From contig DKUN01000025.1 in assembly GCA_002490725.1 (NCBI GenBank), positions 64,035 through 94,769 on the forward strand: 30,735 bases of DNA, given 5' to 3'. Position 1 is the first letter of the stretch. Each line of letters begins with the position of its first letter. This stretch comes from Porphyromonadaceae bacterium UBA7203. GTDB taxonomy: Bacteria; Bacteroidota; Bacteroidia; Bacteroidales; Muribaculaceae. The translations under genes and the position numbers were made by a program. The notes beneath the pieces were generated by a model. That model saw nothing but the letters and a program-made list of their open reading frames with translations. It searched no databases and was not told the DNA's origin. Positions 14,043 through 21,936 of the stretch are shown here, one piece after another.

Positions 14043-16072
14043 TTCTTCTTCTTTTTGGTTATGGCGGCGCGCAGCTTGGCCGGCGTCAGTGTTTCGGGAT
14101 AGTCTGAGAACGGAAGCCTCAGCTGGCAGCCTTCACGGAAACGCGAGCAACCATAGGCCGTATTTCCTTTGAGCAGGTGGCCCAGGCCGCACTCCGGGCA
14201 TGTAATTTCCTCGACCGACTTGATGCGCGGAGCGCGTGGTGTGGATTCCGCCGAGGCCTTCTTGCGAGGTTTCTTCTCTTCTTCTATAACAATCTGGCGG
14301 CTGGAATTGTCGGAGAGCACGGCCAGAACAATCTGATTTATCATGGCCTTTAGCTCGTTCATAAAGTCAAGCGGCGAATAATCTCCGCGTTCAATGCGTC
14401 GCAGTTTGTTTTCCCATAAGCCGGTCAGCTTGGCGCTTTTGAGCAGCTCTTCGTTAATCAGGGCAATGAGTTCCTTGCCCGCCTGCGTTGCGACGATGTT
14501 TTTGCGCTCGCGGGTAATGTAACGGCGGCGGAAAAGAGTCTCGATTATGGCAGCACGCGTCGAAGGGCGTCCGATACCGTTCTCCTTCATTGCTTCGCGC
14601 AGCTCCTCGTCGTCGACAGTCTTGCCGGCGCTTTCCATTGCGCGGAGCAGTGTGCCCTCGGTGTATGGTTTTGGCGGTTGAGTCTGTTTTTTAAGTAGCG
14701 ACGGCTCGTGAGGTCCGCTCTCGCCCTCGGTGAAGTCGGGCAGAATCTTGTCGTCGGTCTCTGACTTGTCATCGCTGTCGGCCTTATCGTTTTGAAACAG
14801 CTCCCGCCAGCCCGGTTTGGTTATGACCTTGCCGGTCGTCTTGAACTCCACGTCGTCGACCTTGGCCAGGACTGTCGTTGTCGAGAACTCGCAGTCGGGA
14901 TAGAATGCGGCGATGAAGCGCATGGCGATGAGATGATACATCAGCCTTTCGTCGCCGGCAAGCATGCGCGGCGATTCGCCGGTTGGAATGATGGCGTGGT
15001 GGTCGGTGACCTTCGCGTTGTCGAACACCTTTTTGCTCTTCGGCAGGCGTGAGGAGAGCAGCGGCGCTGTGAGGTTGGCGTAGGGTGTCATGTTGCGCAG
15101 AATGTCGGGAACTTTCGGGTAGACATCGTCGGGCAGATACGTCGTGTCGACGCGCGGATAGGTCGTGACCTTCTTTTCGTAAAGAGTCTGAATCAGCGCG
15201 AGTGTGCGGTCGGCAGTCCATCCCCATCGCTTGTTGCATTCGACCTGAAGCGAGGTCAGGTCAAACAGGCGTTGGGGCGCCTCCTTACCAGCTTTCTTGG
15301 TCACTGAGGTAATTGTCAGCGGCCGGGTCTTGATTTGCTCGAGCACAGGGGCGGCCTCGGCTTCGGCACTGAAGCGACCGCGTGTGGCATTGAACGTAGC
15401 TCCGCGATATAATGTTTTCAGCTCCCAGAAGTCTTCGGGGACGAAGTTCTCGATTTCGAGCTGTCGGCGCACAATCAATGCGAGGGTAGGGGTCTGCACA
15501 CGGCCAATCGAAAGCACATTGCCCGGGCGTGAATACTTGAGCGTGTAGAGTCGGGTCGCATTCATGCCGAGGAGCCAGTCGCCCGCGGCGCGGCTCAGGC
15601 CGGCCAGGTAGAGGTTGGCAAAGTCTGTGGCCGGTTTGAGCTCACTGAACCCCTTGCGTATGGCATCATCGGTCAGCGACGATATCCACAGGCGCCTAAC
15701 GGGAACCTTGCACTCGGCCAGTTGGAGCACCCACCGCTGAATCAGTTCGCCTTCCTGGCCGGCGTCACCGCAGTTAATCACCTCAGAAGCCTCGCCAACG
15801 AGCTGCTTGATTGTGGCGAACTGCTTTTCGATGCCTTTATCCTTTTTTAGTTTGATTGAAAAGCGTTCGGGAATCATTGGTAGCTGGCCGAGACTCCAGC
15901 GTTTCCACATGTCGGTGTAGTCGTGAGGCTCCTTCAGCTCGCACAGGTGGCCGAAAGTCCAGGTGATTTTATAGTCGCGTCCCTCGAAATAGCCCTCACG
16001 GCGCGTAGTGGCGCCGAGAATATTGGCTATATCCTGCGCAACGGATGGTTTCTCGGTGATGCAGAGAATCAT
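14039..16072 (-). CDS. topB: DNA topoisomerase III
   Basis: This 677-residue type IA topoisomerase breaks and rejoins one DNA strand to decatenate DNA and resolve recombination intermediates. The N-terminal Toprim domain starts MILCITEKPSVAQDIA (Glu 7) and has CGDAGQEGEL (Asp 103, Glu 107). The GRVQTPTLALI segment is at about 190-200. The active-site tyrosine is Y305 in TTYPRVDTTYL. The C-terminus carries one zinc-ribbon-like domain (TCPECGLGHLL..YGCSRFREGC) and a Lys-rich tail. The usual DxDxE triad reads D-A-G-Q-E, and the residue after the YPR motif is Val instead of Thr. Both are sequence departures from E. coli TopB. It overlaps mazG upstream and the Cys-rich gene downstream by four bases each. 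Confidence 0.93.
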   Translation of the reverse strand: MILCITEKPSVAQDIANILGATTRREGYFEGRDYKITWTFGHLCELKEPHDYTDMWKRWSLGQLPMIPERFSIKLKKDKGIEKQFATIKQLVGEASEVINCGDAGQEGELIQRWVLQLAECKVPVRRLWISSLTDDAIRKGFSELKPATDFANLYLAGLSRAAGDWLLGMNATRLYTLKYSRPGNVLSIGRVQTPTLALIVRRQLEIENFVPEDFWELKTLYRGATFNATRGRFSAEAEAAPVLEQIKTRPLTITSVTKKAGKEAPQRLFDLTSLQVECNKRWGWTADRTLALIQTLYEKKVTTYPRVDTTYLPDDVYPKVPDILRNMTPYANLTAPLLSSRLPKSKKVFDNAKVTDHHAIIPTGESPRMLAGDERLMYHLIAMRFIAAFYPDCEFSTTTVLAKVDDVEFKTTGKVITKPGWRELFQNDKADSDDKSETDDKILPDFTEGESGPHEPSLLKKQTQPPKPYTEGTLLRAMESAGKTVDDEELREAMKENGIGRPSTRAAIIETLFRRRYITRERKNIVATQAGKELIALINEELLKSAKLTGLWENKLRRIERGDYSPLDFMNELKAMINQIVLAVLSDNSSRQIVIEEEKKPRKKASAESTPRAPRIKSVEEITCPECGLGHLLKGNTAYGCSRFREGCQLRLPFSDYPETLTPAKLRAAITKKKKK

Positions 16073-16851
16073 TCGCTTTTCTTGGCCTCTTCCCAGATAG
16101 CATCCATTTCGCCGAGGGTCATGTCGCGGAGGTTGCGTCCGCTCTCCTTGACCTTCTGCTCGAGGTAGTTGAAGCGCTTGATAAATTTGCGGTTAGTGCG
16201 CTCAAGAGCGTTTTCAGGGGTGATGTCATAGAGCCGCGCGGCGTTGACCAGGGCAAACATAATGTCGCCCATTTCCGCCTCCATGCGGTCGGCATCCATT
16301 TTGGACGCCTCGGCTTCGAACTCTGCGATTTCTTCTTTGACTTTATCCCACACCTGCTCTTTGTTCTCCCAGTCGAAGCCTACGTGCGAGGCCTTTTCCT
16401 GAATGCGGAACGCTTTGACAAGAGCGGGAAGCGACGACGGAACGCCGGCCAGCACGGTCTTATTGCCGTCCTTTTCCTTTAATTTGAGGGCTTCCCAGTT
16501 CTGCACGACGGTTTCAGCGTCATCGGCCTTGACCTGACCAAAAACGTGTGGATGGCGGAAAATCAGTTTGGCGTTGAGCGCGTCGCACACGTCGACCAAA
16601 TCGAAATCGCCTTTTTCTTCGCCGATTTTAGAGTAGAAGATTACGTGAAGCAAAACATCGCCAAGCTCCTTGCGGATGTTCGGACTGTCGTCGGCCATGA
16701 GCGCGTCGGCAAGTTCGTAGACTTCTTCGATTGTGTTGGGTCGCAGGGAGAGGTTGGTTTGCTTGCGGTCCCAAGGGCACTCGACTCTCAGGCGTTCAAG
16801 GACGTCGATAACACGGCCTACGGCTTCGATTTTTTCTTCTCTTGTATGCAT
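16069..16851 (-). CDS. mazG: Nucleoside triphosphate pyrophosphohydrolase
   Basis: MazG hydrolyses NTPs and dNTPs to monophosphates and pyrophosphate and helps clear damaged nucleotides. The 260-residue protein has two MazG domains. The first starts LRVECPWDRKQTNLSL, with the metal-binding EEVYEL and RKELGDVLLHVIFY motifs (about residues 20-80). The second contains KEEIAEFEAE and EAEMGDIMFALVNAARL (about 170-215), then RTNRKFIKRFNYLE. The length matches E. coli MazG (about 263). It has its own likely promoter at 16890-16897 and shares an ATGA overlap with topB, so the two are probably co-expressed. Confidence 0.93.
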   Translation of the reverse strand: MHTREEKIEAVGRVIDVLERLRVECPWDRKQTNLSLRPNTIEEVYELADALMADDSPNIRKELGDVLLHVIFYSKIGEEKGDFDLVDVCDALNAKLIFRHPHVFGQVKADDAETVVQNWEALKLKEKDGNKTVLAGVPSSLPALVKAFRIQEKASHVGFDWENKEQVWDKVKEEIAEFEAEASKMDADRMEAEMGDIMFALVNAARLYDITPENALERTNRKFIKRFNYLEQKVKESGRNLRDMTLGEMDAIWEEAKKSE

Positions 16852-16889
16852 TTGTCGGGTTGATCTGGATTCCTTCTCTAATGGGAAAT

Positions 16890-16897
16890 CAAAGTTA
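16890..16897 (-). promoter_or_regulatory. Candidate -7 element of a mazG promoter
   Basis: The minus strand reads TAACTTTG at 16897-16890, an exact TAnnTTTG match overlapping the prmA stop codon. The start would be near 16884, about 33 nt before mazG. No convincing TTG lies at the -33 position. Confidence 0.5.
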
Positions 16898-17746
16898 AGG
16901 GTTATAGGTAAGTATGAGGGCGGTCCAGTCGTTGATAACGCTATGGGTCACTTCGCTGAGACCGAGAGGAGCCGCAACAGCCATGATGACCGGAATGTCG
17001 GCTTCGTAAAAGCCGCTGAGCACCATGGTTGCACCGGGAGCGCAGGCTGCTACGTAAGCCGACAGGTCGGCCGTGATGATGTTACGGTTGATGTTAGCCA
17101 CAAAGACGTCGGCCTTCGGCAGCGAAGAGAGCGCCGAGGCGTCGCCGTTGATGAGCGTGAGTTTGTCGGCCACACCATTGAGGGCGGCATTTTCGAGCGC
17201 GTTTTCCCAAGCGGGTGTGTCGATTTCAATGCCGGCTACAGATGCAGCTCCGCGCATTGCCGACAAAATGGCGAGAATGCCGGTGCCGGTGCCCATGTCG
17301 GTAACGCGTTTACCGCTCAGCTCCATATCGAGCAGGGCCGTGATGACCTGCGACGTGGTGGCATGGTGGCCGGTGCCGAATGCCATTTTCGGGTCGATTA
17401 CAATGTCATATTCGGCCGCGGGAACGTCGGTGTGGAACGACGAGTGAATAACACATCGATTGCCGACAACAATCGGCTTGAAATAATTCGTTTCCCACTC
17501 GCTGTTCCAATCGCGGCCCTCGACTACGACAGACGTCTTGCGGGTGTCGACCGGGAATGGAAGTTGCGCCAACGCGTTCTCGACTGCCTCGTCGCTGAAC
17601 TGCTCGTCGCGGATATAGGCCGTCAGGCCTTTTTCGTCGGCAACAAAACTTTCGTAGCCTTCATCGGCCAACAGCGCAGCCATCACGTCGGTGATGTCTG
17701 CGCTGCAAGGGGTTAATTCGAGCCGAAGCTCGCGGTAGTCGTTCAT
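16895..17746 (-). CDS. prmA: Ribosomal protein L11 methyltransferase
   Basis: PrmA trimethylates ribosomal protein L11 using S-adenosylmethionine. The 283-residue protein has an N-terminal substrate-recognition domain (about residues 1-95). The linker motif YDIVIDPKMAFGTGHHATT is characteristic of PrmA. The Rossmann SAM-binding core has motif I as VTDMGTGTGILAILSA and a later VANINRNI segment (the family's VANIL position). The length is close to the E. coli enzyme. It directly abuts ilvA: the ilvA stop ends where the prmA start codon begins, so the two are on one transcript. There is no evident functional link with ilvA. Confidence 0.95.
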   Translation of the reverse strand: MNDYRELRLELTPCSADITDVMAALLADEGYESFVADEKGLTAYIRDEQFSDEAVENALAQLPFPVDTRKTSVVVEGRDWNSEWETNYFKPIVVGNRCVIHSSFHTDVPAAEYDIVIDPKMAFGTGHHATTSQVITALLDMELSGKRVTDMGTGTGILAILSAMRGAASVAGIEIDTPAWENALENAALNGVADKLTLINGDASALSSLPKADVFVANINRNIITADLSAYVAACAPGATMVLSGFYEADIPVIMAVAAPLGLSEVTHSVINDWTALILTYNP

Positions 17747-18943
17747 TTAATGTACAATGGAGTAGCCTGCCTTTTTCAGGGCTTCTTTGATTTCGTGGAT
17801 GTGCTCGTGGTTGCGGGTTTCGAGTTCGAGGTGGAGCATGCAGCCGTTGACATCGGTGTTGTCAGTGTTGCGTTCGTGAACGATTGAAAGAACATTGCCG
17901 CCATGTTCGCCGACAATGCTGAGCACACCGGCGAGCTGGCCGGGTTTATCCTGCAGGTCGAGCGTGATGGCGCAATCGCGACCGGCCTTCACAAGACCGC
18001 GGCGCACGGCGCGGTTGTGGGCGGTTACGTCGATGTTGCCGCCCGACACGACACACACCACGTTTTTACCCTTGACGGGAACCTTGTTGAACATGGCTGC
18101 GGCTACAGCAACGGCGCCTGCACCTTCGCTGACAAGCTTTTTCTGCTCCATGAGCGCGAGGATGGCTGCTGCGATTTCGTCTTCGCTGACGGTAACCACT
18201 TCATCGACATACTGCGAAATGAGGTTGAAGGTGTTTTCACCCGGTTCTTTGACAGCTATGCCGTCGGCAATGGTCTTGACTGAATCGAGGTGGATGCGTT
18301 TGCCCTCCTTGAGTGAATTGAACATTGAGGGAGCGCCTTCGGACTGCACGCCGTAGACCTTCACGTCGGGTCGGAGCTGCTTAACGGCAAATGCGACGCC
18401 CGAAATCAGGCCGCCACCGCCGATAGGCACGATTACAGCCTCAACGTCGGGCATATCCTCGATAATTTCGAGACCGATGGTTCCCTGGCCTGCAATAACC
18501 TTTTCGTCATCGAAGGGGTGAACGAACGTGTAGCCGTTAGCGTCGCGGAGTTCGACAGCTTTGGCATAAGCATCGTCGTAGACTCCGGGCACGAGGCAAA
18601 CTTCAGCGCCATAGCCCTTGGTTGCCTCAACCTTGCTAAGAGGTGCGCCGGCGGGCAGGCAGATTATAGACTTGATGCCGTTGCGGGTAGCGCCGAGGGC
18701 CACACCCTGGGCGTGGTTACCGGCCGAGCAGGCAATTACGCCGCGACTCTTTTCGTCGTCGGTCAGCTGCGAAATCTTATAGTAAGCGCCGCGCAGCTTA
18801 AAGGAGCCGGTGTTTTGAAGGTTTTCGCACTTAAGGTAAACTTTTGCCTCTTCGTTCAGGCGTGAAGCAAACATGATGGGGGTGCGACGGGCCACGCCCT
18901 TGAGCACTCGCGATGCGTTGTAAATTTCGCTTAATTCAAGCAT
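17747..18943 (-). CDS. ilvA: Threonine ammonia-lyase (threonine dehydratase)
   Basis: This PLP enzyme converts threonine to 2-oxobutanoate and ammonia, the first step of isoleucine synthesis. The 398-residue protein has the PLP lysine K49 in NTGSFKLRGA. It also has the asparagine-loop SAGNHAQGVA, the glycine-rich loop PIGGGGLISG and the C-terminal VVSGGNID motif. The last 70 or so residues (ITLDLQDKPGQLAGVLSIV onwards) form a single ACT domain. One ACT domain and this length match the shorter TdcB/YqxX-like class found in Bacteroidetes rather than the 514-residue E. coli IlvA. Allosteric control by an amino acid is likely, but the effector is unclear. It heads the minus-strand run to prmA. 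Confidence 0.9.
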   Translation of the reverse strand: MLELSEIYNASRVLKGVARRTPIMFASRLNEEAKVYLKCENLQNTGSFKLRGAYYKISQLTDDEKSRGVIACSAGNHAQGVALGATRNGIKSIICLPAGAPLSKVEATKGYGAEVCLVPGVYDDAYAKAVELRDANGYTFVHPFDDEKVIAGQGTIGLEIIEDMPDVEAVIVPIGGGGLISGVAFAVKQLRPDVKVYGVQSEGAPSMFNSLKEGKRIHLDSVKTIADGIAVKEPGENTFNLISQYVDEVVTVSEDEIAAAILALMEQKKLVSEGAGAVAVAAAMFNKVPVKGKNVVCVVSGGNIDVTAHNRAVRRGLVKAGRDCAITLDLQDKPGQLAGVLSIVGEHGGNVLSIVHERNTDNTDVNGCMLHLELETRNHEHIHEIKEALKKAGYSIVH

Positions 18944-18979
18944 AGCTTATAATTAGTGTGATGATAAGTTTTCTGACCG

Positions 18980-18987
18980 CAAATTTA
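18980..18987 (-). promoter_or_regulatory. Candidate -7 element of the ilvA promoter
   Basis: The minus strand reads TAAATTTG at 18987-18980 (TAnnTTTG), about 37 nt before the ilvA ATG. A divergent promoter at 19041-19048 drives the alkyltransferase gene. Confidence 0.6.
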
Positions 18988-19015
18988 CAAATTTTTTCGA
19001 CTCACGGGGCGATAG

Positions 19016-19048
19016 TTGTTAGAATTTTTATAAAAATCGCTAACTTTG
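19016..19048 (+). promoter_or_regulatory. Bacteroidetes promoter of the alkyltransferase gene
   Basis: TAACTTTG at 19041-19048 matches TAnnTTTG, with TTG at 19016-19018 about 22 nt upstream. The predicted start near 19054 supports translation from ATG 19063 rather than from upstream in-frame ATGs. Confidence 0.7.
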
Positions 19049-19062
19049 AATGTATGATAGTA

Positions 19063-19557
19063 ATGAATGTCAGTGAGTATGTGGCGCCGTGCGGAAAGCT
19101 GGCGCTTGGTGAGATTGACGGGCGGCTGGTTATGTGTGACTGGTTGCGTGAGCCGCGTCATTCGCGTATAGTGTTGAGATACAGGTGCGGAATTCGTTAT
19201 GGCGATTCTGCTTTGCTGGCATTGGCCGGAGTGGAGCTCGACGAGTATTTTGCCGGTAGCAGGCGTGTGTTCACGCTTCCGCTGGCTCCGGTGGGAACGG
19301 CGTTCCAGCGTTCGGTCTGGGAAGCGCTTGCGGGGGTCGAGTATGGCGCCACGCTGACTTACGGGGCTTTGGCGTCGCGTCTTGGCAGGCCGTCGGCGGC
19401 CAGGGCGGTGGCGTCATCGGTAGGTGCGAATCCGCTGTCGTTGTTTATCCCATGTCACCGCATTGTTGCGGCGGGAGGGTTGCCTGGCGGTTACGCCGGC
19501 GGGCTTGAGGCCAAGCGCTATTTACTTGAACTTGAGTCGGGCCGGATGTGCCGCTGA
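19063..19557 (+). CDS. ogt: Methylated-DNA--[protein]-cysteine S-methyltransferase
   Basis: This suicide DNA-repair protein removes alkyl groups from O6-alkylguanine onto its own cysteine. The 164-residue protein has the nucleophile C131 in FIPCHRIVAAGGLPGGYAGG. The DNA-binding helix-turn-helix contains YGALASRLGRPSAARAVASSVGANP. The N-terminal ribonuclease-H-like domain ends in APVGTAFQRSVWEAL. There is no AraC/Ada domain, so it is an Ogt-type enzyme. In-frame ATGs at 18958 and 19054 lie upstream of or at the promoter, so 19063 (MNVSEYVAPCG) is chosen. The last 40 bases overlap the 3' end of the convergent acyltransferase gene. Confidence 0.93.
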   Translation: MNVSEYVAPCGKLALGEIDGRLVMCDWLREPRHSRIVLRYRCGIRYGDSALLALAGVELDEYFAGSRRVFTLPLAPVGTAFQRSVWEALAGVEYGATLTYGALASRLGRPSAARAVASSVGANPLSLFIPCHRIVAAGGLPGGYAGGLEAKRYLLELESGRMCR

Positions 19558-20561
19558 ATCCGTTTCCAGAGCCATTGGCGTGGACGGTCGAGCAGAATGG
19601 CCGCAGTGTAGACGCCGATTATGGCCAGGATTACCATAGCGACACCTCCCTTGGCAAACGATGACTGGATCAGAGGCTTATAGGCTGTGAAGAGCGTGAA
19701 GTCGTTGCTGTGTAGCAGATATACGGCAAAGGCCGATGAGGCAATATTGTTGAGCAGGCGGTGGCTGCCGATTTCCGTTTCGCTGCATTTGATAATAAGG
19801 CCCATTGCCGACATGATAATCAGAGGGTTGGTATAGGAGGTCAGGTCGGTGCTGAAATGTTTGAAAACTTTTAGAGTGAGCAAACCCGCCAGCACCATGA
19901 CCGAGCATGTGTAGAGAGCGAGCCCGCGACCGCGAAGTCGGACCGAAGGGTAGCGTCGCATATAACCGGCAAGCAGGTATAGGCCGCAGAACGACAGGGT
20001 GGAGTAGCCTCCCTGAAAGTTGGCGCCGCGGTCGGCGAAGCCCCAGATGGTCTGGGCCGCGAAGAAAGCGATAAGCAGTTTGCGCAGTTGCTTTTCGGAG
20101 GCCGAGTCAAGATACGTGTTCAGCAGGGGCGACACAATGTAGAGCATGGCGTATGCGATGATAAACCAGGCGCCACTGCGCGGGCAGATGATGAGGGCAA
20201 GGTTATCGGCCGACCAGTCGACAAGGCCGAGTGCGTAGAGCGTCAGGTAGCTTCCGAGGAGGAAAAATATTGACTGGAATATGAATGATGAGAATCCTTT
20301 GACGGAGGGGCGGATACCGAACCATCCGGAAATCATGATGAACACGTTGACGGCGCATAGCGACATCGCTTCGAAGAGAATGCGTGCGCTTTCGCCAATC
20401 GGGGCCGTGCGGAATGAGTCGGCTGTCGGCTCGCCGAAACTCAGAAAGTCGGAGTGGAGAATCAGCACCATCAACATAGCAATCAGCCGCAGCGCCTCGA
20501 AGTTGCTCTGTCGGGGGCCGCGGCTGATTGATGAAATCGGTGAGAGGTGTTTATCGCTCAT
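19518..20561 (-). CDS. Membrane acyltransferase family 3 protein
   Basis: The 347-residue inner-membrane protein is of the acyltransferase-3 (OafA/YrhL-like) type. The N-terminus SNFEALRLIAMLMVLILHSDF carries the conserved E-x-L-R and the histidine of the first helix. About ten hydrophobic segments follow. FIMISGWFGIRP matches the conserved F-x-x-S/G-G-F/W block, and AWFIIAYAMLYIVSPLLNTY is also typical. Such proteins O-acetylate or acylate cell-surface sugars; the substrate here is unknown. The gene overlaps the alkaline phosphatase stop by 11 bases at its start and ogt by 40 bases at its end, so it probably shares the upstream transcript. Confidence 0.88.
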   Translation of the reverse strand: MSDKHLSPISSISRGPRQSNFEALRLIAMLMVLILHSDFLSFGEPTADSFRTAPIGESARILFEAMSLCAVNVFIMISGWFGIRPSVKGFSSFIFQSIFFLLGSYLTLYALGLVDWSADNLALIICPRSGAWFIIAYAMLYIVSPLLNTYLDSASEKQLRKLLIAFFAAQTIWGFADRGANFQGGYSTLSFCGLYLLAGYMRRYPSVRLRGRGLALYTCSVMVLAGLLTLKVFKHFSTDLTSYTNPLIIMSAMGLIIKCSETEIGSHRLLNNIASSAFAVYLLHSNDFTLFTAYKPLIQSSFAKGGVAMVILAIIGVYTAAILLDRPRQWLWKRIQRHIRPDSSSSK

Positions 20562-21936
20562 TTGCCGTTGCGAGTCGCATTATTATTTTCGGGATGTCGG
20601 TGTTGTCGAGTGGTTTGCCGAAGTTTTCAGCACCGACGCCGATGGCATAGACCGGCACGGGGTTGCCGGTGTGTTTGCCTGAGGTGAAGCCATAGCCGGC
20701 CATTTCGTTCTGGATGGTGTAGGCCACTTCGGCAAATTCGGGATATGAGGAGTAGAGGTTTTCCTCGGCTTTGCCTTCGTGGGTGATGAAGGTGCGGTCG
20801 AATGCTTCCTTCAGTCGCTGTTCCTGGCGCTCCGACAGCTTCGACTCGGTGAAGAAACCGAGCTGAGTTTCAAGCCGGGTTTTCATTTCTTCCCAGGTGA
20901 TAGGTTTTTTATTGTTGATGATATCCCAGCAGAAGTCGCTGAAACGGGCTTTGGAGCAGTGCTGTCGGTCAACGTATTGAGGATATTGGTTATAGCCGGT
21001 TGATTTCTGGCCGATTGTCATGCCGCCGGTTTCGTGGTCGGCTGTCACGACAATCAGGGTCTCGTCGGGGTGACTGAGATAGAAGTCGTAGGCTTTGCGC
21101 AAAACGTCGTTATAGGCGAGCACTTCGCGCACAATTGTCACGCCATCGTTGTCGTGGCCGGCCCAGTCAATGTTGCCGCCTTCGACCATGAAGAAGAAGC
21201 GGTCGGGCGAGGTGCGCTGCAGGTGGGCTATGCCGGCGTCGAAAAACTGTCCGAGGGTGTTGCCCGTGGGGCCGTCGACGGTGAATCCGAGATTGGTGCT
21301 GATTGTGTCGGAGTTGAGCAGAAGCACTCGGTCGGATTTGGTCGCAGACATGTTTTCGGCGCCGCGCACAATCTCGATGCCTTTGTCGGCCAGTTCTTCA
21401 TATATGCCGTTGTATTTTCCGTCGGTTTTGGTGCCTCGAAGCCGCGAGCCAGCCAGGAACTTCACCTTTGAGTCGCCAAACTGGCGGGCTATGTCGTGGA
21501 ACTGGCCGCGTCCGGCAACATGAGCGTAAAAGGCGGCGGGGGTGGCGTCGTCGGGGCAGACGTTGGTGGCGAGTCCGATGCCGTAGCCGAGGTCGGCGAG
21601 CCAGTCGCCGAGGCTGCTGATGGCAACGGAGTCAGGGCTCATGCCGAGCATGTTGTTTTTGGTTTTGCGGCATGTGGCGAGTGCGGTGCCGGCTGCTGCC
21701 GAGTCGGTCACCGGGGTGTTGGCTGAGTATGTGGTGGCCATTCCTGCCACAGGGAACTGCAGCATCAGGATTTTGTCTTGTCGCTTCTCGACAAGCCGGC
21801 GATAAGCGTCGGCGCCCATGACCTGGCCATGGCCCATTCCGTCGCCGATGAAATAGAAAATATATTTCGGCGACTGCGCGGCCAGCGACGATGCGGCCAG
21901 CGCTGCGGTGCAAAGGAGTGATGTCAGCTTTTTCAT
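20551..21936 (-). CDS. Alkaline phosphatase
   Basis: The 461-residue phosphomonoesterase is exported by a signal peptide (MKKLTSLLCTAALAASSLAA). It has the alkaline-phosphatase metal and catalytic motifs: YFIGDGMG (Asp 32), the nucleophile Ser 79 in TPVTDSAAAGTALAT, VEGGNIDWAGHDND, VTADHETGG, and a late His in GKHTGNPVPVYAIG. It should release phosphate from organic phosphomonoesters in the periplasm. It overlaps the preceding lipoprotein gene by four bases (ATGA at 21933-21936) and the next gene by 11. It therefore looks operonic with housekeeping genes rather than controlled alone by a Pho box; none was seen. Confidence 0.93.
   Translation of the reverse strand: MKKLTSLLCTAALAASSLAAQSPKYIFYFIGDGMGHGQVMGADAYRRLVEKRQDKILMLQFPVAGMATTYSANTPVTDSAAAGTALATCRKTKNNMLGMSPDSVAISSLGDWLADLGYGIGLATNVCPDDATPAAFYAHVAGRGQFHDIARQFGDSKVKFLAGSRLRGTKTDGKYNGIYEELADKGIEIVRGAENMSATKSDRVLLLNSDTISTNLGFTVDGPTGNTLGQFFDAGIAHLQRTSPDRFFFMVEGGNIDWAGHDNDGVTIVREVLAYNDVLRKAYDFYLSHPDETLIVVTADHETGGMTIGQKSTGYNQYPQYVDRQHCSKARFSDFCWDIINNKKPITWEEMKTRLETQLGFFTESKLSERQEQRLKEAFDRTFITHEGKAEENLYSSYPEFAEVAYTIQNEMAGYGFTSGKHTGNPVPVYAIGVGAENFGKPLDNTDIPKIIMRLATANER

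Noticed and set aside
16733..17716. 327-residue plus-strand open frame opposite mazG and prmA
   Set aside because: It is antisense to two clear conserved genes and has a random-looking composition.
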